A stretch of DNA of 64,000 bases from Prochlorococcus sp. AG-409-L18. Its GTDB lineage: Bacteria; Cyanobacteriota; Cyanobacteriia; PCC-6307; Cyanobiaceae. How positions within the stretch are numbered: position 1 is the stretch's first letter; the number at the start of each line of letters is the position of its first letter. The stretch lies in contig QCKG01000002.1 of assembly GCA_003215535.1 (NCBI GenBank), positions 95,817-159,816 on the forward strand, written 5' to 3'. Of the stretch, positions 55,296 to 62,911 are shown piece by piece. Position numbers and translations under genes: made by a program. The notes under the pieces were generated by a model. That model made no database searches. It saw only the letters and a list, made by a program, of their open reading frames with translations, and was not told the DNA's origin.

Positions 55296-56846
55296 TCAGC
55301 TTCCCAGCATCTCATGTAGTAAGGATTTCACCTGTTGTAGTGCAGAGCTCCAGTTCCCGAACTTCATACATCTGGCAAGTCTTATCGAAGAATAAAGGGA
55401 GGTTTTGGTTGCAGTTTGTCCCCATCGCCAGTCGCATGGTGTGTTCAGTAGGACAACACATGGGATATTCAACACACCACATAGATGAGCCATTGCTGTG
55501 TCAACAGTCACTACTGCAATCATTTTTTCAACATGAGTGGCTGTTGTTTCCCAATTGCTAGTTGGGAGAGTTGCTTGAATCAAGCCTTCTTGTATGGCGT
55601 CATTGGCCATTTTTGATAAGTTGCCCTGTTGGAGACTTCGCAAATTCGATTGATAAATCTGCCCCCATTCCTGTGCATGTTTGATCAACAAGTTGAAGGG
55701 CACATCACGGACTCTTGCATTTTGTTCTGGATGGGGGTTCTGATGACTTCCAGCATTCCAAACCAGCCCTATGGGACCGTGTTGAACTTTAGGTGTGAAT
55801 CTTTTCAATCTTTCTCCTTGTCTTATTTGACCTGATTCCCAGCAATGCAGAATGATTGGCAGATACCAAATTCCAAGATGTAAGCAGTTTTGACCCCAAG
55901 GTTTGCTGTTGGCCATGATTGGCTCGATAAGAACATTATTAGGAAGGTTTACTCTTTTTTGGGTCAGTTCAATCAAAGATGGTCTAAGCCAAAGTCGCAG
56001 CCTTTGAATTCGATGAGATGTTTCACTTAACCACCCCAGATTCTGAATAGTATCTCCAAACCCTTGATCATCCCAAAGGATCAGATCCTTAGTTTGCTGA
56101 CCTTTCCAAATACTTTCTTGCAAGTCTTTGTTTAGCCAAAAGGATTCTTTGGTCCCCATCCCTGCTATAAGCAATTGCTGGGCTTTAAAATCACTTTCGC
56201 TGCAGGAAAGCTTTAACACTCCTAGGTTCATCAATTGAATATGCAAGTCGATACTTTCTTGTATGCTTTCCCTTGGCTTTAATAGTAAATTTATTAGTGC
56301 ATCAAAGGTTAGGTCTAGATTTTCTTCTATTAAAAGTTGTTTTTTTATTGCCTTTAACTGAACCTGATATGCTTTTTTCAGATCACCATTCCATTGAAGA
56401 CATACAGAAAGATTGCTATAACTTTTTGCATTTTGGTTTATAGAGACTTGCATATTTGCAAAATACAGCGCTTCTTGATGCCTAAGCTGAAACATACGTA
56501 ATTGACACCCACAACTGAAAAGTAAATATTTTTCATCATTATTTAATCCATCTATTCTTAATGCTTCTTGAAGATAAGACTCCGCCAATTCTGGATTAAG
56601 CATTTCCATGGCTAAGATGCTTAAATTATTGAGAGTCCTAGGCCTTTTTCTATTGATATTTAGTGCTAACTTATAGGCACGATTGGCTACTTCATGTCTT
56701 TTTAGCTTTTGATAGATACGGCCAATTTGATGCCATTGATCTTCATTTCCACCACTTTTTAAAATGCAGATTTTAATCTGATTTATAGCTTCTTGCCAAG
56801 AACCTCTATGTTCTAGCAAGTCTATTTTTTCTGAATATAATTTCAT
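55296..56846 (-). CDS. TPR protein with family 9-like glycosyltransferase domain
   Basis: A 516-residue protein, third of the TPR-GT9 type in this window. TPR-like helices cover about residues 1-180 (QWHQIGRIYQKLKRHEVANRAY). The C-terminal half has ILWDDQGFGDTIQNLGWL near 255, GLVWNAGSHQNPHPEQNARVR near 372 and VTVDTAMAHLCGVLNIPCVVLL near 458, then a WRWG stretch like the other two. The donor pocket is conserved, while the TPR half is divergent. Its start overlaps the previous stop as ATGA, and the GT4 gene follows 20 bases on. Confidence 0.8.
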   Translation of the reverse strand: MKLYSEKIDLLEHRGSWQEAINQIKICILKSGGNEDQWHQIGRIYQKLKRHEVANRAYKLALNINRKRPRTLNNLSILAMEMLNPELAESYLQEALRIDGLNNDEKYLLFSCGCQLRMFQLRHQEALYFANMQVSINQNAKSYSNLSVCLQWNGDLKKAYQVQLKAIKKQLLIEENLDLTFDALINLLLKPRESIQESIDLHIQLMNLGVLKLSCSESDFKAQQLLIAGMGTKESFWLNKDLQESIWKGQQTKDLILWDDQGFGDTIQNLGWLSETSHRIQRLRLWLRPSLIELTQKRVNLPNNVLIEPIMANSKPWGQNCLHLGIWYLPIILHCWESGQIRQGERLKRFTPKVQHGPIGLVWNAGSHQNPHPEQNARVRDVPFNLLIKHAQEWGQIYQSNLRSLQQGNLSKMANDAIQEGLIQATLPTSNWETTATHVEKMIAVVTVDTAMAHLCGVLNIPCVVLLNTPCDWRWGQTATKTSLYSSIRLARCMKFGNWSSALQQVKSLLHEMLGS

Positions 56847-57907
56847 TCTAGAAAAGACTTGTTAGTTGAAGCTTCTGGGAGACGCTCTATTAGTAATTTA
56901 TCTAGCTTAAGCCTTTCCTCCCAAATAGATTCATATAGTTTGATACGACTTGGCAGCAGGCATCTTAAATTAGCATGATTTAAAACATTATAATGGGCAG
57001 AGGTGATAATATTTAATCGCGCTTTAAGATCTTTTTGTAATATTTTTGCTTTAGGTACTATATCTTCAATGCGATTACAGTAGATACCATTCGTATTCTT
57101 ACCTATCACTTCTTTGTATAAACCTGGACCAGCAATAACTGCAACAGATTCTGCGGCTGACTCCATCCACTTTATTGGAGTCTTACAATTGTTTGGAAGG
57201 GAATTTTCCAGAGGTAAAAGAGAGATATGGCAGCTGCGCATTAATTCACGATATTCTTTATACTTCAAAATTGGATATTCTAAAATACTCGAACTTGGTA
57301 AATACCTTGCCAGTTCTTTGTCTCCAATAATTATTATTTCTATAGTGTCATCTTCCATGCACCACTGACGTAATGATTTTAATAATTTACGGTGTTCATT
57401 TTTTCTATTTTGGTTGCCTATAAATATACGTAGTTTCCCATTAATGTCTAAGTGCTTTCCTAGTTCTAGAGGTGGTATTCGCCAAATAGCATTTGGAATG
57501 ATATAGCTAATCGGCTGAATTTCTTTGAGTGAATTAGCTAGGATTTTGGATGATGTATGAAGAGCATGGCACAATCTAAGTGGAGCCATGTCAATTGCTT
57601 TAAGTGCTTTTTGAATTTCAACCGGAAAAAGTTTAGGATGATCATCCCATTCGATCAGCAATAAAGAATTTCTATCTCTAATCCATTTAAGAATATTTAA
57701 CTGCTCTTGCCAGCTGAAAGGTCTTGGTCTTTGCCAAATCACAAGACTATGGGGCTTTATTGCCTTTTCTAGTCTGAATGGATGCCTGTGCAATCTACAT
57801 TCGAGTCCAAGCCTTTGCATTCCGCAGAATGGCTCTTTAACCCTGACCTGTTCATGGGGGCCATGGCTATTAACTAGAACTTCTAGTCTTAGGGGTCGAT
57901 TGATCAA
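56843..57907 (-). CDS. Glycosyltransferase-like protein (GT-B fold)
   Basis: A 354-residue protein. Landmarks are SLVIWQRPRPFSW near residue 55, LLIEWDDHPKLFP near 83, IPNAIWRIPPLE near 137, LRIFIGNQNRKNEHRKLLKSL near 158 and NCKTPIKWMESAAESVAVIAGPGLYKEVI near 242. The last section corresponds to the GT4 acidic-residue and donor-binding part with K..E..A, so a GT-B glycosyltransferase is likely, though the family is remote. It heads the reverse three-gene run to 54139, coupled by ATGA to the next gene. The rest of the annotation is inference. Confidence 0.7.
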   Translation of the reverse strand: MINRPLRLEVLVNSHGPHEQVRVKEPFCGMQRLGLECRLHRHPFRLEKAIKPHSLVIWQRPRPFSWQEQLNILKWIRDRNSLLLIEWDDHPKLFPVEIQKALKAIDMAPLRLCHALHTSSKILANSLKEIQPISYIIPNAIWRIPPLELGKHLDINGKLRIFIGNQNRKNEHRKLLKSLRQWCMEDDTIEIIIIGDKELARYLPSSSILEYPILKYKEYRELMRSCHISLLPLENSLPNNCKTPIKWMESAAESVAVIAGPGLYKEVIGKNTNGIYCNRIEDIVPKAKILQKDLKARLNIITSAHYNVLNHANLRCLLPSRIKLYESIWEERLKLDKLLIERLPEASTNKSFLE

Positions 57908-57998
57908 GAATTAAGCACTGCCAAGATCATTTTTTGTCGCATATAATGAAAAAAGTTAAAGAACAGTAGACAGTCTCTTTTATTTGAATCAATAAAAT

Positions 57999-58379
57999 TC
58001 AGTTTGCATAATTCATTTTGCAATCTTTAAAACCATCTCCTGTTAGTTCAATGATATCATTTTTGACTTTCATTCTTATTCTATTTAAGTCTCGAATATG
58101 AATTGCACGCCTACCAATTTCTTCGAGGCCAAGATTATCATCCTGACCTTTTCTAATTGCATATTCTGCATCCCACATCCTGCCATTAATGATGTAAAGG
58201 TCTTCAACTAGCTTAGAAAGTTCGGGATTATCAAGGTCTAGGCCATCTTTGTAGTAGTTAATTTGTCTTTGCATATCGTCGATATCTATTTCTGATTTAT
58301 CAAGACGTTCAATCTTTAATCTTGCAATAGTAAATCTGTCAGCCACTTCTGGGGTTGGAGTGATGATTGGTTTCGCCAT
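57999..58379 (-). CDS. Small helical protein, DUF6165-like
   Basis: A 126-residue hydrophilic protein with two long helical stretches. The opening PTPEVADRFTIARLKIERL, and the NGRMWDAEYAIRKGQ and LGLEEIGRRAIHIRDLNRIRMKVKNDI segments, resemble small DUF6165-type proteins that often sit in polysaccharide gene clusters. I give this from memory of the pattern and hold it loosely. No catalytic site, signal peptide or membrane segment is visible. It lies 91 bases upstream of the GT gene run on the same strand and may be co-transcribed. Confidence 0.55.
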   Translation of the reverse strand: MAKPIITPTPEVADRFTIARLKIERLDKSEIDIDDMQRQINYYKDGLDLDNPELSKLVEDLYIINGRMWDAEYAIRKGQDDNLGLEEIGRRAIHIRDLNRIRMKVKNDIIELTGDGFKDCKMNYAN

Positions 58380-58648
58380 AATTCAAAGTTTTGCTAGTTA
58401 GGCCAGAATAGTTATATAGTTTTATTTTAGACCATCTTCCCCATTTTTGTTTCGCGGTTATCTTATTTTATAAGATCAAAACCTCTTGCGGAAATTTCTG
58501 ATTACCTTTTTTTCATAAAGGATTGACTTCCAAGTTGGATTGCAGCTCATAACTTCAGTAGATTAGCGCCCAATTTGGTCAGCTATGTTTGATGATTAGA
58601 CTGTTCTTGACTTTGTTTCTTTCATGATTGTCGATCCCTTTAATGCTG
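58380..58648. other. Intergenic region with a small palindrome
   Basis: This 269-base AT-rich stretch lies between two reverse genes. It contains a perfect inverted repeat ATCTTAT-TTT-ATAAGAT at 58460-58476. No T run follows on either strand, so it is more likely a binding site than a terminator. I see no coding potential. The promoter of the small DUF6165-like gene probably lies here. Confidence 0.45.
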
Positions 58649-59524
58649 TTATTTGGCCTCTCTAAGTTGGGTTTCAAAAGGATGACGTTTCCAAAGTTGG
58701 TCTTGATGTCGAACCATTAGAAATCTATAGTCAGCAGGAATAGTTTTCATGATTTTCAGGACCGGTATCAGTATTCCACTGCCTGCTTGTTCTAGAGGAC
58801 CAGCTAATTCAAAGTCGGCTTTCCAATTGCGCTCCTCCCAATAACTTGCAACTCTTAGGGCTTGGCGTCGACTTAGGAAATAGCATCCAGAATGGGGGTT
58901 AGTTGCTCTGTAGAAGGTTTTTAGTCCTAGTGGCCAGTCAATCTTAAGGACTTCCCCGGTATCCCAGAAAAGATCAGGCCTTCCTCCATCTGGATCGCCT
59001 GACAAGATGACGTCACCTAGATTGGGGATTTGTTCACATCTATGTGGAAGGAACGCAAAGCTGCCATTTGTTTGAGAGTCTAGATAGAGAATTTTGTGAA
59101 AGAATTCACGATCTTCTATAAACAGGTCATCTTCCATATAACCCACTAGATCATAGTTAGATGCTTGCTCCAACAGCCTTCTAGATGCAAATAAGGGAAC
59201 CTTCTTATAGTCATTTAATTGAGGATCTATTAACTGAATATGTGAGTTATCTGTGAGCTCGTTTTTTAAGCTGGCTGATGGGGGTGTGTATAGCTGAATA
59301 GTGAGCTCTATATAATTGTTGACTTCCAATTGACGTGTAACTACTTCTTTCCCCTTGCCTAGAGATGCATGTATCCAATGTTGACGAGAATGTTGAATAA
59401 TATTCCCAATAGTAGATTTCAATAAAGCTTTTTGCTTTGTTGTCCTTTTGTGTTCAGTTTGAGATGAGTAAAGCGAACCATCTTTGGGATTGAAAACGTG
59501 GGGAATCGCTAGTAAAACTTTCAT
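58649..59524 (-). CDS. EDD-motif glycosyltransferase-like protein, paralogue 2
   Basis: A 291-residue protein of the same family as the gene at 33,003. It shares the start KVLLAIPHVFNPKDGSLY, then VGYMEDDLFIEDREFFHK near residue 135, LPHRCEQIP near 168 and NPHSGCYFLSRRQAL near 215. The EDD stretch could bind a metal-sugar-nucleotide. I chose the ATG at 59524 because it aligns with the paralogue start; the frame opens at 59578. It stands alone, with 269 bases on one side and about 225 on the other, both without clear signals. Confidence 0.7.
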   Translation of the reverse strand: MKVLLAIPHVFNPKDGSLYSSQTEHKRTTKQKALLKSTIGNIIQHSRQHWIHASLGKGKEVVTRQLEVNNYIELTIQLYTPPSASLKNELTDNSHIQLIDPQLNDYKKVPLFASRRLLEQASNYDLVGYMEDDLFIEDREFFHKILYLDSQTNGSFAFLPHRCEQIPNLGDVILSGDPDGGRPDLFWDTGEVLKIDWPLGLKTFYRATNPHSGCYFLSRRQALRVASYWEERNWKADFELAGPLEQAGSGILIPVLKIMKTIPADYRFLMVRHQDQLWKRHPFETQLREAK

Positions 59525-59749
59525 TGCTGGCAGTTGACTAGTTTCTTCTCCGGCAATCAAAGCATAGCTTCCCATCAATTACATGGAATCACCGTGAAAC
59601 TAGATATTTGAGACTTGTAAACGATGTCATGCTAAAGGATAAGTATATTTATGGTTTAGATATCCTTACCCTTGGCAATAAAAGCGGACTTCTTGTCTTT
59701 AATTGTATGCTTATATATATTCTAGGCTAATTCTCAAAAGCTCTACCCC

Positions 59750-60562
59750 TTACCAATTAATTCCCAGTTCTTTGTCTACCCAAGCGTATGTCTTTTCTAG
59801 CTTGTCTCTAATCTTTTGCCTAACCTTATTGTTTACCAGAGAAGATTCACCTTTCCCTGGATTTGCAAGTGGCACTGATAAGGTTTCTGGAAATTCCATA
59901 ATTTCAAGGAAGGAACTTATTTTTTCTAGGCATACTTTATCTGCTTTGAAAAGATCCTCGCTACGGAGAATTAATATATTACTTCTATTGAATAGTGAGA
60001 AATATCGTTCTATCTGTATTTCATACCGACTGCGGGAAATGTAACTATGCTCTTGGTGGCTAAAATGTCTTCCTCCAGGTATTTTGATGACTTTAGAGCT
60101 ATCCTCTAAACGCTTTTTCTCGGCTGAAATTGCTTCTTCTATTGGTAAATCTTCCAGGCCTAATCGCACAGAATGAAAATATTGAGAAAGGCTTCTTTCA
60201 ACTGGATCTCTAAGTAAGATAATTAATTTTATATCTGATTTGAAAATGTGAATTCGTTTGGGTACTTCTTCATGGAACAAGTAGTAAGGTGTGATTTCTC
60301 CTCTTAATTGCCCTGGTTGTGCTTTTTCAAATTGGTTTGTATACCAATCTTCCCCATGATTGTAGGATTTTGTGAAGTAATGAATTTCTTTATTGTCAGG
60401 GAGAAAAACCTCTGGGTGAGGTTTTAATATTTGATATAATGTTGTTGTGCCTCCTTTCTGTGCACCTATTCCTAGGAAGTGTGGTTTCGGTTTAGATTTC
60501 CTAAGAGATAGACTTTTTTTAAAATGCCTAAATAATGTCTTAAGTTTCGTCTTTCTGTTCAT
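59750..60562 (-). CDS. Sulfotransferase
   Basis: A 270-residue protein of the PAPS-dependent sulfotransferase type (heparan N-deacetylase/N-sulfotransferase-like branch). The 5'-phosphosulfate loop FLGIGAQKGGTTTLYQIL is near residue 30. The 3'-phosphate-binding stretch KLIILLRDPVERSLSQYFHSV is near 110, with Arg and Ser in RDP..RSLS. LILRSEDLFKA near 197 is also typical. It would transfer sulfate from PAPS to a glycan or protein hydroxyl or amine. Fifteen bases separate it from the upstream sulfotransferase-glycosyltransferase fusion, so both form an operon. Confidence 0.88.
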   Translation of the reverse strand: MNRKTKLKTLFRHFKKSLSLRKSKPKPHFLGIGAQKGGTTTLYQILKPHPEVFLPDNKEIHYFTKSYNHGEDWYTNQFEKAQPGQLRGEITPYYLFHEEVPKRIHIFKSDIKLIILLRDPVERSLSQYFHSVRLGLEDLPIEEAISAEKKRLEDSSKVIKIPGGRHFSHQEHSYISRSRYEIQIERYFSLFNRSNILILRSEDLFKADKVCLEKISSFLEIMEFPETLSVPLANPGKGESSLVNNKVRQKIRDKLEKTYAWVDKELGINW

Positions 60563-60577
60563 ATTAAGAATTTGTAA

Positions 60578-62788
60578 TTAGTTTTGATTTAGTCCAAGCA
60601 GATGGATGATCTTTAATAATAACTTCTTAGGGAAGATAAGGCCTTTTTTCAGTATAAGCTTCATGCTAACCCTCGATTCTATAGGATTTATTTTCTGATT
60701 GACTTCTAGTGTAGATGCTTTTCTAGGCATCCTTTCGTGAAATGCTTGCCAACTGAGATTTATTTCCCACGAAGGAATCTTGGCACGAAGTTTGTATGCC
60801 ATTTCATTTTTTGAAAATAGAGCCTGCTCCATATGTTTTGCAAGACTACTTGGAGTTGGCTCTGCTAACCATTGTTTACAGGAGGTTTCGATCATTTCAT
60901 GGGTACCTCCAACGTTAGTAACGACTAGGCGTAGGTCAGTGTCTAGAAGCTCTTCAACTACACAAGGACTGTTTTCGATTATTGAAGGTATAACAACAAC
61001 TGCATCTAGCTCATGGATCAAATTAAGCGCATCTTTACGTAGTAAGTTTGTTTTTAACTCATATTTAAAGTCAATATTTCTTAGTTTGCTTCTTATTATT
61101 TCTGTACCAAACCCTTTGCCATGGATAGTTGTATCAGATCCTAAAAATATTACGTTTGAGGGGGGTATTTTTAACTGCAGGAGTCCTTCTAGAAAAATAA
61201 GTAATCCTTTTCTTGCTTCTAACCTGCCAAAGTAAATTATAGTTTTTCCCTCACCCTTCCTTTGTGGATTGAGGCCTCTCCTTGAAAATTTTTCACTTAA
61301 TGGACAGTTTCTTTGGACAAGAATTGAAGGTGATAACTTTTCATTCAAAATATTTTTTTTGACCCAATCTGCCATATAACTTGAGGGAGAGATCAGCAGA
61401 TCTGCATTCACTAGACTATCTTTTTCTAGTGCTCTGATTAGACCCTCTTCATAAAGATCATCTTCATTTATGAAGTGCTCTCCGTTGGTCCCTCTATGCC
61501 AAGGATTGCCTGTACGAGCCCAAGCGCTAGGTCCATGTAAGCCAATTAATATTTTTTGACCATGTGTTCCTAGATGCTGTTTTAGTCCACTACCAAACCC
61601 CAGCCAGTCATGAAGGTGAATAACATCCGCACTGCTTTTTATTAGCTTAGATGCTATTAGCCGAGCTATCTCAAGCCGATTCATTCCCGTTGGGTCAACT
61701 TGTTCAATTTCTAGACCGTAGGGATTTTTGAAAGTGCTTTTATCAATGCTCCTAATAAGTAAGACTTTCACCCTATGCCCTGAATCGACCAGAGCCTCAG
61801 CCATTTCTTGATATGCAGAGCCAATGCCACCGCAACCACCACAACCTTGGAACTCTGCTGTGACGATTATTATCTCTACTTTTGGAAGCAGACTTTTTTG
61901 ATTTATATATATATTATTTAATTCAAGAGGCTGTCCTTTGTAATTAGTTTTTTCTTCTATCTGATGGGCTATTAATGTTTCTTCAAGAGGAGTAACTGCA
62001 GGTAGTGTTGTGTTATTAAGTATCTTTCTTAGTTGCTTTGTGCTAGTTTTTAGCTCTATAGATTTTCCTGCATGAGGTTCTTTTGTTGGCAAATTAGGGT
62101 CAAATAAGGCCTGTACAATTTTAGACAAATTTGATTTTTGAGGCCATTCAAGGAAGTCACAGAGCCGACGAGTCTCTTCTTCTGGCTTTGTTATTAAATC
62201 CTCAAAACTTGCTCTAGTAACATCTGAACTTGGTAGTAAATTTCCTGTTTCAAGTGCATTTACATAGGTTCGTTGCCATAGAGATTCTGCCCAGAGTTTT
62301 GGAACTTGACCTTTTTGACTAAATGAGATCACATTGTTACTGGGGTCGCGATGAACGATTATCAAAAGTGGTTTTACTTTAAGCTCGTGAAGAACTGTTA
62401 TCCAGTCACTAAGAAGTACTCCTATTCGAGGGTCTTTAACCACCCAAACATTTGTCTTCTGAAATCGTTTTCTTATCAGCTTTTTGAGGTTATCTCTAAA
62501 AACTTGCCTTGCTTCCGAGTCTGGTTTTGGTAAAGGAAAGGATCCTTTATAACTACTCCAATGTCTATTGAGGATTAAGAGTGTTTCATCTTGTAGATGA
62601 ACTACATCTTTATCTTCGAAATAGTCATAGCGAGGCCTAAGTTTCTCCTCGATGGTATTTCGCATTAGAAGGTGCTCTCCTAGAGGCAGTCCAGCGGCAT
62701 GAAGAAGGCCTCCAGCGAGGGAAGTGCCGCTGTTATGCATCCCTACAATTAAGCAGCAAGTTGATTGTGGATTTTTGCGCTTGTTCAC
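60578..62788 (-). CDS. Sulfotransferase fused to a family 4 glycosyltransferase
   Basis: A 736-residue two-domain protein. The first part (1-250) has a P-loop-like CLIVGMHNSGTSLAGGLLHAAG near residue 11 and VHRDPSNNVISFSQKG near 145, as in sulfotransferases. From residue 300 a GT-B enzyme begins: IIIVTAEFQGCGGCGGIGSAYQEMAEAL, HLHDWLGFGSG near 393, IIYFGRLEARKGLLIFLEGLL near 512 and PSIIENSPCVVEELLDTDLRLVV near 590. The HDWL and E(x)7E-type region match GT4/GT5 enzymes. A linker of about 50 residues joins them and there is no frameshift or stop between. The fusion suggests that one protein adds a sugar and sulfates a neighbouring position. It leads the two-gene operon with the second sulfotransferase. 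Confidence 0.85.
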   Translation of the reverse strand: MNKRKNPQSTCCLIVGMHNSGTSLAGGLLHAAGLPLGEHLLMRNTIEEKLRPRYDYFEDKDVVHLQDETLLILNRHWSSYKGSFPLPKPDSEARQVFRDNLKKLIRKRFQKTNVWVVKDPRIGVLLSDWITVLHELKVKPLLIIVHRDPSNNVISFSQKGQVPKLWAESLWQRTYVNALETGNLLPSSDVTRASFEDLITKPEEETRRLCDFLEWPQKSNLSKIVQALFDPNLPTKEPHAGKSIELKTSTKQLRKILNNTTLPAVTPLEETLIAHQIEEKTNYKGQPLELNNIYINQKSLLPKVEIIIVTAEFQGCGGCGGIGSAYQEMAEALVDSGHRVKVLLIRSIDKSTFKNPYGLEIEQVDPTGMNRLEIARLIASKLIKSSADVIHLHDWLGFGSGLKQHLGTHGQKILIGLHGPSAWARTGNPWHRGTNGEHFINEDDLYEEGLIRALEKDSLVNADLLISPSSYMADWVKKNILNEKLSPSILVQRNCPLSEKFSRRGLNPQRKGEGKTIIYFGRLEARKGLLIFLEGLLQLKIPPSNVIFLGSDTTIHGKGFGTEIIRSKLRNIDFKYELKTNLLRKDALNLIHELDAVVVIPSIIENSPCVVEELLDTDLRLVVTNVGGTHEMIETSCKQWLAEPTPSSLAKHMEQALFSKNEMAYKLRAKIPSWEINLSWQAFHERMPRKASTLEVNQKINPIESRVSMKLILKKGLIFPKKLLLKIIHLLGLNQN

Positions 62789-62911
62789 TGCGTAGTGATG
62801 GTTTTCTTAGTGTTTAGGAATCTCATTAGGATCCTATTATTAACTATGCTTGCATGCGTTTTAAATGAATAGGGTTAGCGTGCTTTTTATTGAACTTGAA
62901 ACTTGATTTAT
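62789..62911. other. Divergent intergenic region
   Basis: This 123-base AT-rich stretch separates two divergent starts and should hold promoters for the sulfotransferase operon and for the multi-domain protein. I see no clear palindrome, paired promoter elements or terminator. Confidence 0.45.

Noticed and set aside
58460..58476. Seven-base palindrome as terminator
   Set aside because: No T run follows on either strand; kept only as a possible binding site.
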